From Mastigocoleus testarum BC008 (GTDB taxonomy: Bacteria > Cyanobacteriota > Cyanobacteriia > Cyanobacteriales > Nostocaceae), in contig NZ_LMTZ01000142.1 in the NCBI RefSeq assembly GCF_001456025.1, positions 33,403 to 66,017 on the forward strand: a stretch of DNA of 32,615 bases. Direction: 5' to 3'. This document shows, piece by piece, positions 25,227 to 32,615 of this stretch (positions within the stretch are counted from its first letter, which is position 1; each line of letters starts with the position of its first letter). A program made the position numbers and the translations under genes. Below the pieces are notes generated by a model, which ran no database searches, was not told the origin of the DNA, and saw only the letters and a program-made list of their open reading frames with translations.

Positions 25227-25838
25227 ATGGAATTACAGGGATTTAATAAATTTCAAGAGATTTTGCATCATAACCATAGACCACCAAGTATAGGATTTGC
25301 AGAAAATGTTTCTACGGGAGATATTAATCGTTTCGCGAGTAGAATCAGGGTTGCAAAAAATTTTCGAGGTATCAATCTAGATGGCTACGCAGAAAACACA
25401 GTCTATGGATACGATGGTTTTTTTCAAGTTTTCCTAACACATTCAGCCTTGGAAGTGTTTATGGAAATTATGTCAATTAAGAATTTAGGTCTTCTTGAAG
25501 CAAAAATAGAACAATACAACCCAGAACAAGTAATTCAGTTATTTATAGAAAAAGACCCAAAGAATTTACTATACGAATTTTTATATCAGCGATTAACAAG
25601 TAATAAATTAAAAGATAATTTAAATAAATGTCATACTGGGAGCAGTAATAATGTAGCTTACATTTCTGCCTCAATTCGACATATATTTGCTCATGGTTAT
25701 TTGTGTGCTTATTCTGGAGGAATTAAACCACGCCAAGTACATACTATCTGCACATCAATATCTGAATTTCTCTTATGTTTTATGGATCTTGAATTTGCTA
25801 AAAAAATAGAATCTTATTACCAGAATATTTTTGGATAA
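25227..25838 (+). CDS. Uncharacterised protein with HEPN-like RX4H motif
   Basis: The 203-residue protein begins 21 bp after the DUF5682-like gene on the same strand. A TTG at 25221 is in frame, but the ATG at 25227 is preferred. Near the C-terminus, SIRHIFAHGYL has Arg151-X4-His156 with His right after the Arg. This fits the HEPN ribonuclease motif (R, polar residue, then His), and a following helix (VHTICTSISEFLLCF) agrees with the four-helix HEPN bundle. The N-terminal 60 residues are mixed and unrecognised. HEPN proteins are often RNases in toxin-antitoxin and defence systems. The tight spacing suggests it is translated with the DUF5682-like gene, but it could be an unrelated neighbour. 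Confidence 0.72.
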   Translation: MELQGFNKFQEILHHNHRPPSIGFAENVSTGDINRFASRIRVAKNFRGINLDGYAENTVYGYDGFFQVFLTHSALEVFMEIMSIKNLGLLEAKIEQYNPEQVIQLFIEKDPKNLLYEFLYQRLTSNKLKDNLNKCHTGSSNNVAYISASIRHIFAHGYLCAYSGGIKPRQVHTICTSISEFLLCFMDLEFAKKIESYYQNIFG

Positions 25839-25859
25839 TATCGCTTTACTTACTTTTAC

Positions 25860-26150
25860 ATAGGATTTACGCAAAATGAACGTATTTCCGTCATTACGTT
25901 AGCGCTTAGCGGAAGCGTACCGTAGGTATTGCGTTTTCTTCAGGAAAAGCGACAGCGTTAGACCGCAGCAAAGCTGTTAGCCTTAGCGTGACTTTAGTCA
26001 TACGCAAAGCGCGTCCTCAGTAATCGCCAAAAACTCTGAGATTGCTATCTCCTAAACGGAGACGCTCCGCTAACCCTACACTGCGTTCCGGTCGCAATGA
26101 CAAATCTATGTCCTACGGACACGCTACGAAGACCGTTGCGTAAGTCCTGT
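25860..26150. mobile_element. MITE-like dispersed element, TIR AGGATTTACGCAA / TTGCGTAAGTCCT
   Basis: Imperfect 13-bp terminal inverted repeats with one mismatch lie at 25862-25874 and 26136-26148. The roughly 290-bp interior is made of short GC-richer palindromic modules, including AGCGGAAGCGTACCGTAGG, which is shared with the repeat at 3305-3425. No transposase is inside, so it would be non-autonomous. Elements with ACTTACGCAA-like ends are common in Nostocales as I remember them. It closes the downstream side of the MoxR/vWA locus. Confidence 0.68.
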
Positions 26151-26365
26151 TACACTCAAATTTAAGTTTAGAATTGCAAAAAGGTTGGTTATATTTTAAA
26201 TAAAATATCGCAGTATAATATTTAATTTCCAGAGAATGAGGTATAATGTATACTTTTGTACAATATACTGTTAACTGTACGACCTCCTCACAATTTCCTC
26301 AAATTTATTCTTTAATTTTGGAATAAGAACGACAGGATACGTATAGATAATCCCAGGAAAATTCT

Positions 26366-26620
26366 ATGAGTACTAAATTTGATTTTCTTTATCCCCACAG
26401 TTCCTATCACGGTAAGGTCAAGCCTGAAAATTTAGTGTTTAATGCAAATCTACAGGAATTCGCTCAAAAGGTTGGATACATTTGTAATCTAGAAAGTAAT
26501 GGAAAAATTTCCGGGGAAGAAGCTTTCAAGGAAATAAAAATTCTTTGGAAACAACTCAAAGAAAGTAAGAAATTACTGAAGGTTGGAGAGCATCCATTTC
26601 AAAACGACGAAGCTAAATAA
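26366..26620 (+). CDS. Small conserved cyanobacterial protein (DUF7219-like)
   Basis: This 84-residue soluble protein has a shape I recall from cyanobacterial small-protein families (DUF7219-like): FLYPHSSYHG, then KPENLVFNANLQEFAQKV, then YICNLESNGKIS and a Lys-rich helix (EIKILWKQLKESKK). Its function is unknown. The ATG at 26366 has AGGA seven nt upstream. Two TATAAT hexamers (26214-26219 and 26242-26247) lie in a plausible promoter region, and it is followed by a hairpin with a T-tract. It is probably monocistronic. Confidence 0.82.
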   Translation: MSTKFDFLYPHSSYHGKVKPENLVFNANLQEFAQKVGYICNLESNGKISGEEAFKEIKILWKQLKESKKLLKVGEHPFQNDEAK

Positions 26621-26753
26621 CTGAGGAATTACATAAATAACGCGGATTATTTTGAATATAGAGAATAAAGTATCAACAATCAAAAATCAATAATCAAAAA
26701 TCTAATATGGCTCGTTAGTAGTGCTTTTATGCTATTAGCATTATTCTGTTCCC

Positions 26754-26801
26754 ATAAATCAACTAAAATATTAATTTTGGTTGATTTATCAAATATTTTT
26801 T
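26754..26801 (+). terminator. Intrinsic terminator after the small conserved gene
   Basis: Sixteen-bp arms with one mismatch (ATAAATCAACTAAAAT at 26754-26769 and the near-complement at 26774-26789) enclose a 4-nt loop. Six T residues lie at 26796-26801. It lies between convergent genes, but the T-tract favours the plus strand. The stem is AT-rich, so strength is uncertain. Confidence 0.6.
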
Positions 26802-26822
26802 GTGAAATATAATTAATTAGAT

Positions 26823-27203
26823 TTATACATCCCAATTAAGAGCTTTGGCGATTTGAACTGGTAGTTCTAAGGGCTCGAATGGTTTAGGAATAGTAGCCTT
26901 AATACCAATTTCAGCTAATTCTTGGTCTTGAGTAACTTCTGCTTTTGCTGTCAATAAAACTATAGGTATATTTTTAGTTAATTGACTTAGCTGTAATTTT
27001 TTGAAAGTCATTATCCCATCCATTTCAGGCATCATAACATCAAGCAGAATAGCGTCAGGTTGTTCTTTCTCTGCTATCTCAATACCAGAAATACCAGAAT
27101 TTGCAGCGATAACTTCCCATCCGGCTACAGTCTCTAAACAAATTTGAACGACTTCCCGAACATATTCTTCATCATCAATTACTAGTATACGTTTATTTTC
27201 CAT
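26823..27203 (-). CDS. Stand-alone receiver-domain response regulator (CheY-like)
   Basis: The 126-residue protein consists only of a receiver domain. It has acidic pair Asp10-Asp11 with Glu12, phospho-acceptor Asp55 in LLDVMMPEMDG, Thr85 in VLLTAK, and Lys107 in IPKPFEP. There is no output domain, so it acts by protein interaction or as a phosphate shuttle or sink. It is 156 bp downstream of the GAF-PAS-PAS kinase on the same strand and is the obvious first candidate as its partner. The next gene upstream is the hybrid protein at 29894-32269, and the three form one signalling group. Confidence 0.95.
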   Translation of the reverse strand: MENKRILVIDDEEYVREVVQICLETVAGWEVIAANSGISGIEIAEKEQPDAILLDVMMPEMDGIMTFKKLQLSQLTKNIPIVLLTAKAEVTQDQELAEIGIKATIPKPFEPLELPVQIAKALNWDV

Positions 27204-27359
27204 CTTTAATTATAGAGTGAATGTTTATAAGTATTAAAATACTATTCAATATTCTAATATTGATATTCTTACAGAACTTTACTCAAGAAGCACTTTTAAC
27301 TAGAATTAATTTACGTTTTTTATAATAATTGTTGAGGTATTTTGATATTCATCTATATA

Positions 27360-29483
27360 TTACTCCTCATATAAATGTAGGGGCAAAATTAAATAGAAAG
27401 TACTACCTCGATCTAATTTACTTTCAACCCATATTTTCCCTAGGTGCTGTTGCACAATATGCTGACATATAGTCAAACCTAAGCCACTACCCTCTTTTTT
27501 CCGAGTGTCAGAAGTATCAACTTGATGAAATTTATCAAATATATTATCTAGCTTATCGATGGGAATGCCACATCCTTCATCTTTTACTTGAAAGCTAACG
27601 TAGGTACCAGTATACCTGCGGGAGAAATATTCAGATAAATTCTTATTGTTACCAATGCAAGTTTCTAAATCTTCACAAATATAAGCACTTAAGCGCACAT
27701 TTCCTCCAGATGTGGAGAATTTGATCGCGTTACTCAGTAAATTAGTTAGAGTTTGAATAATGCGATCGCCGTCAGCCCAAATTTGAGCGGAAATAGTCGA
27801 TACGGATAAGCTGACTCCATAACGTTGCGCCATATTTTGCATTTTATTTGCAGCATAAACAATAATTTCAGATACTTCACAAATTTGTTTATGCATCTTC
27901 ATTTTGCCGTAAGTGATGCGCTCGATATCTAGAATGTTGTTAACCAGCTCCACCAAGCGTGCTGTACTGTCAGCAGCAATATGTAGCAAGCGTTTACCTT
28001 TGGTTGAACTCGTATCTATCAACCCGCGATCTAAAATACATAAAGACCCATGAATTGATGCAAGGGGGGTACGGAGTTCGTGACTGACAACAGAAATGAA
28101 CTCATCTTTCATCCGTTCGATAATTTGACGATCGCTAATATCTTTAAATGCAATAACCGCTCCGACAACTTTACCCCGATCTAAAATTGGATTATGAATA
28201 TATTCCACTGGAAATACCGAACCATCTTTTCGTCGAAATATGTCGTTGCTGACTTCTTGTATTTTGAACTTTCTCACCACACATTCAATATCTGCGTCAG
28301 GTTTTGCTATGCATGGGTTATTTGCTAGCAGCATATCTATGTTTTGACCGATTAACTCTTGTTTTTCATATCCAAGTAAACTGATTGCTGCAGGGTTTAC
28401 AAATGTGATTTTTCCCGATTTATCTAAACCAAATAAACCTTCTCCAATAGAATTCAGAATTAATTCGTGTTTTTGAGAAAGTTGTGATAAAGCTTCCTTT
28501 GATTTTTTTTCTTCGCTAATGTTACGTAAAATCGCCGTAAAAATAATATTTCGATCTAACTTTAATTTAGAAATTGAAGCTTCTACTGGAAATTCTTCAC
28601 CGTTCTTTCTTCTGACAAATATTTCTTGACGTTTACCCATTCTCCTAGCTCTGTCGTTTGATTTTTCAAAATCGACAACATATTTTCTATGACTTTGATG
28701 GTATTTTGTTGGTAAAAGTATATCGAGGGGTTTTCCTATTACTTCTGCTGCGGTATAACCAAAAATTTTTTCTGCACCTTGATTGAATAAAAGAATATTT
28801 TGCTCTTTATCCATAGAAATAATCGCATCGTCAGCAATATCAACAATACCAGAAAGATACTTGTGAGATATTTGCAAAGCTTTTTCTATTTCTTGGCGTT
28901 GATTGACCTCTGATTCCAATCTTTGATTGATTTCAATAAATTCTGCAGTTTTACTCAATTCCTGTTGTTGAATTTTTTCTGACTTCTGTTGAACGTCAAT
29001 GGAATCTCGTCTGAGTTCCAAAATCATCATCACCTGCTTCCCAAGTGCTTTGAGGCTTTCAATCTGCTTTAAGCTTAAAGAACGTGGTGTATAGTCAAGT
29101 ACGCATAAAGTTCCAACAGAATATCCAGCAGCATTTTTTAAGGGAACACCTGTATAGAAACGAACTAATTTCCCATTGATCGTGAAGGAGTTTCGCTCAA
29201 AACGTTCATCTTCCAAACAGTCTGTGACAATTAACAGATCAGGGTAGGAAATAGTAAAATCACAAAACGGTATTTTCTTTTTTACTCCTTCCCAACCGAT
29301 ACAAGATTTAAACCAGTGCTTTTTGGTATCAATCAAATTAATTACAGCTACAGGGGTTTCACAAATATTTGTAGCTAGATAAACCAGATTATCAAACACT
29401 GGCTCTGCTTCGGTATTTAAAATTTTATATTCATAAAGAGCCTCAATACGTTCTGTCTCATACTCAGAACTAGAACTGTTCAT
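27360..29483 (-). CDS. Hybrid-free sensor histidine kinase, GAF-PAS-PAS-HisKA-HATPase
   Basis: The 707-residue kinase is cytosolic, with no membrane segment. A GAF domain lies at about 28-160 (IPFCDFTI, GVPLKNAAGYSVGTLCVLD). A coiled linker at about 162-205 precedes PAS1 (about 205-322, FNQGAEKIFGYTAAEVIG, PAC with RRKNGEEFPVEASI) and PAS2 (335-450, FVNPAAISLLGYEKQELIG, FRRKDGSVFPVEY). HisKA carries phospho-acceptor His468 in VVSHELRTPL. HATPase has an N-box at NLLSNAIKFS, G1 DEGCGI (635-640) and G2 GSGLGL (665-670). The GAF lacks a clear bilin-binding Cys-His pair, so a phytochrome role is not supported. It lies between the hybrid protein gene upstream and a stand-alone receiver downstream, probable phosphorelay partners. 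Confidence 0.96.
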   Translation of the reverse strand: MNSSSSEYETERIEALYEYKILNTEAEPVFDNLVYLATNICETPVAVINLIDTKKHWFKSCIGWEGVKKKIPFCDFTISYPDLLIVTDCLEDERFERNSFTINGKLVRFYTGVPLKNAAGYSVGTLCVLDYTPRSLSLKQIESLKALGKQVMMILELRRDSIDVQQKSEKIQQQELSKTAEFIEINQRLESEVNQRQEIEKALQISHKYLSGIVDIADDAIISMDKEQNILLFNQGAEKIFGYTAAEVIGKPLDILLPTKYHQSHRKYVVDFEKSNDRARRMGKRQEIFVRRKNGEEFPVEASISKLKLDRNIIFTAILRNISEEKKSKEALSQLSQKHELILNSIGEGLFGLDKSGKITFVNPAAISLLGYEKQELIGQNIDMLLANNPCIAKPDADIECVVRKFKIQEVSNDIFRRKDGSVFPVEYIHNPILDRGKVVGAVIAFKDISDRQIIERMKDEFISVVSHELRTPLASIHGSLCILDRGLIDTSSTKGKRLLHIAADSTARLVELVNNILDIERITYGKMKMHKQICEVSEIIVYAANKMQNMAQRYGVSLSVSTISAQIWADGDRIIQTLTNLLSNAIKFSTSGGNVRLSAYICEDLETCIGNNKNLSEYFSRRYTGTYVSFQVKDEGCGIPIDKLDNIFDKFHQVDTSDTRKKEGSGLGLTICQHIVQQHLGKIWVESKLDRGSTFYLILPLHLYEE

Positions 29484-29893
29484 TCTTAAATACTTTTTTG
29501 ATTAATTAGTTAATGACTAAATTCTCTACTTCGTAAAGACATAAATTCGCTAATATGGGAACTTTTTATAAACTTGAAAAGAAAACGGTATTCAAAGTTT
29601 TTAAATCAGGTTTTAAATCTAAAAATAGTTACAGTAATTGCTAAATGCAAACCGTAAATCTGCTTTCTATATTTTTGTAAGAGCGGGACTGTGAAAAGCT
29701 ATACATAAAATATTGCCCCAAAAATTTTTGAAGTTAATCTAATCCTTGTGAATGACCTTGCTAAAGCCATAATTTACCTGATTTGCTTTTTTTGAAATAA
29801 TAAAAGGTTGTAAAAATGGGAAATTAATCCAATTATACTTGTTCAATATCCTCTTATTAAATCTACTTTGTTTAATGTTTCAATTGATTTTCG
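29484..29893. other. 410-bp AT-rich intergenic region, no recognisable feature
   Basis: This stretch lies between the hybrid regulator and the kinase on the same strand. I see no repeat array, gene remnant or clear terminator. Its size suggests that the kinase has its own promoter. Confidence 0.5.
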
Positions 29894-32269
29894 CTAAACA
29901 TGGGAACCTCTAGCCAATTTTGCATTGGACAAATCCCGGACTGCGGATACATATAATTTTTGCAATTCAGTACCGTCTTCAGGATATAGTGCCAACCCTA
30001 CACAAGCATTTACTTTGAGCTTATTACCATCTGGAGCGAAAAACTCTTGTTGATTTAAGCTTTCTAAAATTTTCCCGATCTCCTTTCGTGCTCGATCGCG
30101 ATCCACACCATACATACATATAATAAACTCCCCCCCTCCCCAACGGGCAACTACATCTTCCTGATTAAAAGATTTTCTTAAAGTTTGCCCTACTTCGCGC
30201 AACACAGAATCACCAATTGCATAACCAAATGTATTGTTAATGTGTTTAAAGTTTTGCAAATCTAAAATTGTGAAACATAAAGGTTGACGACATCTCTGGC
30301 TTAGATGCAAGAACTTTTCTATTTCCTGGGATGACTTATGACGATTGGCTAATTTTGTCACAGGGTCGGTTTCTGCAAGAGTACGGACTAGTTTTATTCT
30401 TTCTAAACGATTAATAATCCGAGCAACCAGTTCCGGACCAATAATTGGTTTGCTAACAAAATCATCAGCACCAACATTAAATACTTGATTTACGCTGTCA
30501 ATATCCTTATAAGCAGTGAGGAACAAAATTGGTAAACCACCCCAACGAGCATCATTCCTCACGACCTGACACAACTCAATACCATTTACATGGGGCATTT
30601 TAATATCTAAAATTAATAAATCTGGTTCCGTTTCTTCTAAGGTCTCCCAAAATCTTTGTGGTTCGCTCAAAGTTACAATTTTTAGTCCCCAAGGCTGTAG
30701 TAAGCTTTGCAGCATTGCTAAGGTTTGTGGGTCGTCATCAACAGCTAAAATAACTGCTTCAGAAGTTTGGTCATTTTGTCTTAAAGCTCGATCTACTACT
30801 TCTAAAACCTCATTTGCAGGGAGGGGTTTATGTAGAAAAACTTTGCTTCCCTTGCGAGCAACTTCAACGCGATAATTTAAGCTATCTTCAGATGTGAATA
30901 CAATAATCGGTATAGGTTGCTTAAAAACACTAATTTCATTTAAGAATTCCAAACCTTTCTCGATTGTTCCCGCAACGGAAGGATCGAAAAGTATCAGGTG
31001 AGGTATTTGATTGTATATTTTTTTTAGTGCCGTTTGTAAATTTGTTGCAACTTCCGCTCTAATTCCCCGCACATCAGCCTCAATAAATAGCTCGCTTATA
31101 AGTTGGCGGTCTTTTTCAATTATTAATAAAAATGGTTTTTCATCAGAACTAATTGATGAGGTAGAAGTCGGGCTAGAAATGGATATTTCGGTATTGTTGT
31201 AGTTATTTACTTCTTGACGCAGGGCGATCGTCAACAGATTCAGCTGTTTGATTGCTTTTGGTTGTAAAGATAATTGTTGAGACTTGAGATTTTCCGGGTC
31301 GAGCAAACTTTCAATTTTACGGGCTAAACCGGAAGCTTCACTTAAACCAAAGGTACCTAAAGAACCGCCTAAAGTATGAGCTTCCCGATGTGCTTGTGCG
31401 AGTAAATCTCGATCAATTTTATTTTCTTCAATTGCAGCAGTGGCTTGTAGTAATGTATCTATTTGTTGTTCAACTCTACCTTGAAATTGCCTCCAGACTC
31501 CTGCTAAAGCTGCTAATGTTTGTTGTTGAGTTTGTTTGCTAATTTCAGATAAGTCATTCTTGGCAGACTTTTTCGCAGTTTTTTTCCGTTTCTTGGTGTC
31601 GGAAATTTTCAGACGATAACCGATTCCATAAACTGTTTCAATTGCATCGACCACACCAACAGCCTTTAACTTTTGTCGCAAACCCTTGATTTGGGTTCTC
31701 ACAGCTTCTTCCCCTGGGGTACTATCAAAAGACCAAACCCGATCTAAGATGGCGCTACAACTAAAAACCCTACGGGGATTTCGCATGAAAAGCTCAAGCA
31801 TGGCATACTCTTTGGGAGTAAAATGAATTATCTTCCCGTCATAGGTTACTTCACAACTTCTGGGGTCTAAACGTAAATTTCCCCACTCTAGCACTGGCAT
31901 AGAAGTAGCATTGCTGCGACGCAGTAAAGCCCTCACCCGTGCGACCAACTCTTCTGGATCGCAAGGTTTTACAAGATAGTCATCTGCACCTGCATCTAAA
32001 CCTACAGCTTTTTCATGACCACTGTTTTTACCTGTCAGCAGTAGAACAGGCATTTGATATCCGTACTTACGTAATCGCTGACACAGAGCTATACCATCTA
32101 ACTTCGGTAAAATTACATCCAACAAAATTAAATCGTAATCAAAAGCTTGTACTAGATCCCAAGCTGCTTCACCATCATGTGTCATTTCTACTACATAGTT
32201 CTGCACCTCAAGAAAAGAGCTAAGTGCTTGTGCAGTAAATTCATCATCATCTACTACCAGAATTTTCAT
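29894..32269 (-). CDS. Multidomain response regulator: REC-wHTH-HPt-REC-REC-degenerate GGDEF
   Basis: The 791-residue protein has domains in this order. REC1 is residues 2-115 with Asp51 and acidic pair Asp7-Asp8. An OmpR-type winged helix spans 125-222 (TPKEYAMLELFMRNP, ETVYGIGYRL). A Lys-rich linker precedes an HPt domain (about 250-350) with His298 in AHTLGGSLGTFG. REC2 (379-497) has Asp429 but a weak acidic pair (Glu385, Asp387). REC3 (506-624) has Asp555 in LLILDIKMP. The C-terminal GGDEF-type domain (630-790) has the substrate region DLQNFKHINNTFG, but the signature is GGGEF (711-715), and no RxxD inhibitory site is seen. Diguanylate cyclase activity is therefore doubtful. The winged helix suggests DNA binding. 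Confidence 0.95.
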   Translation of the reverse strand: MKILVVDDDEFTAQALSSFLEVQNYVVEMTHDGEAAWDLVQAFDYDLILLDVILPKLDGIALCQRLRKYGYQMPVLLLTGKNSGHEKAVGLDAGADDYLVKPCDPEELVARVRALLRRSNATSMPVLEWGNLRLDPRSCEVTYDGKIIHFTPKEYAMLELFMRNPRRVFSCSAILDRVWSFDSTPGEEAVRTQIKGLRQKLKAVGVVDAIETVYGIGYRLKISDTKKRKKTAKKSAKNDLSEISKQTQQQTLAALAGVWRQFQGRVEQQIDTLLQATAAIEENKIDRDLLAQAHREAHTLGGSLGTFGLSEASGLARKIESLLDPENLKSQQLSLQPKAIKQLNLLTIALRQEVNNYNNTEISISSPTSTSSISSDEKPFLLIIEKDRQLISELFIEADVRGIRAEVATNLQTALKKIYNQIPHLILFDPSVAGTIEKGLEFLNEISVFKQPIPIIVFTSEDSLNYRVEVARKGSKVFLHKPLPANEVLEVVDRALRQNDQTSEAVILAVDDDPQTLAMLQSLLQPWGLKIVTLSEPQRFWETLEETEPDLLILDIKMPHVNGIELCQVVRNDARWGGLPILFLTAYKDIDSVNQVFNVGADDFVSKPIIGPELVARIINRLERIKLVRTLAETDPVTKLANRHKSSQEIEKFLHLSQRCRQPLCFTILDLQNFKHINNTFGYAIGDSVLREVGQTLRKSFNQEDVVARWGGGEFIICMYGVDRDRARKEIGKILESLNQQEFFAPDGNKLKVNACVGLALYPEDGTELQKLYVSAVRDLSNAKLARGSHV

Positions 32270-32521
32270 GCGAAAAAATAAGCCAAACTATTGCTGATTT
32301 TAAAGCAGCCATTATAAGTTTAAGCGCCTGGGCAAAATTAATTTACGTATTGTGTGAATTAGAAGTTGAAATAACGGAAATTTGTAAAAATAATTACGAA
32401 CATGACTTAAACCGGTTCTTGAAACCCTTCATATTACAAGGCTGAATTTAATTCACATTAGCCGTAATTTAATATTTCGTGGTATGAGGAACCAGAAACA
32501 TAACTCAGTCAACAGATTTCC
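32270..32521. other. Upstream region of the multidomain regulator
   Basis: About 250 bp of AT-rich DNA that should hold the promoter of the minus-strand regulator gene. I see no clear operator, repeat or coding remnant before the minisatellite begins. Confidence 0.45.
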
Positions 32522-32615
32522 CAAACTCCCCACGCTCCCCACACTCCCCACGCTCCCCACACTCCCCACACTCCCCACACTCCCCACGCTCCACACACTC
32601 CCCACACTCCCCACA
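32522..32615. repeat. 9-bp minisatellite, CTCCCCACA/CTCCCCACG, about 10 units
   Basis: Units CTCCCCACA and CTCCCCACG run to the window edge and may continue beyond it. This is the reverse complement of the arrays at 2-64 and 22088-22165, so these repeats occur in both orientations. One degenerate unit (CTCCACACA) is seen near 32590. Confidence 0.9.

Noticed and set aside
25227..26620. Toxin-antitoxin pair made of the HEPN-like protein and the 84-residue protein
   Set aside because: They are more than 500 bp apart with a MITE-like element between, and the small protein resembles a stand-alone cyanobacterial family rather than an antitoxin such as MNT.
27360..29483. Phytochrome-like photoreceptor reading of the GAF-containing kinase
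   Set aside because: The GAF lacks a convincing bilin-attachment Cys-His pair and there is no PHY domain, so it is described only as a GAF-PAS-PAS kinase.

Overview
The window looks like chromosomal DNA of a filamentous, Nostocales-like cyanobacterium. It is AT-rich and carries many HIP1 octamers (GCGATCGC, for example near 2593, 11039, 18355, 21920, 22421 and 23940). It has a cyanobacterial-type magnesium chelatase ChlI gene, heptanucleotide STRR repeats (ATTACTT/ATTACTC) between and inside operons, and several dispersed palindromic elements. No rRNA, tRNA, CRISPR array, phage or plasmid replication gene was recognised.

Layout. (1) 1-7000 is housekeeping and signalling: an exported S9 prolyl-oligopeptidase-type peptidase, a SerB-like HAD phosphatase, a small membrane protein beside chlI, and a NarL-type response regulator convergent with a five-helix membrane histidine kinase. 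(2) 7300-13900 holds a serine beta-lactamase/DD-peptidase-like protein, a decayed remnant of a TRAP-type fused permease, and an RND efflux pump with its membrane fusion protein. (3) 14243-15520 is a CodA-family deaminase in which the residue matching E. coli Asp314 is Cys, a change linked in the literature to 5-methylcytosine deaminases. (4) 16661-25838 is the most interesting part: a plus-strand run of two tandem SWIM-like zinc-finger proteins, an unrecognised 458-residue protein, a vWA (CoxE-like) protein, a MoxR-type AAA+ ATPase, a 968-residue DUF5682-like protein, and a 203-residue protein with a HEPN-like RX4H motif. MoxR, vWA, DUF5682 and SWIM genes cluster in other bacteria (family knowledge from memory), and the function is not established. 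(5) 26366-32269 carries a small conserved cyanobacterial protein and a three-gene minus-strand phosphorelay: a REC-wHTH-HPt-REC-REC-GGDEF-like protein, a GAF-PAS-PAS histidine kinase and a stand-alone receiver.

How the genes may work together. Inference for region 4: the MoxR ATPase and vWA protein form a chaperone-like motor with a metal-binding adaptor. The SWIM-like proteins would give nucleic-acid or protein recognition, the DUF5682 protein would be a hydrolase-like partner, and the HEPN-like protein is a candidate RNase effector. That would resemble an NTP-dependent conflict or stress system, but nothing in the sequence proves defence. In region 5 the kinase could feed phosphate through the hybrid protein's HPt histidine to its receivers; its GGDEF motif is changed to GGGEF, which suggests a non-catalytic output.

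Repeats shape the whole window. The same 9-bp minisatellite (AGTGTGGGG) is at the left end and near 22.1 kb in one orientation and at the right end in the opposite orientation. Heptamer repeats sit inside the RND operon and directly before the DUF5682 gene, and one such array supplies the stop codon of the membrane histidine kinase.
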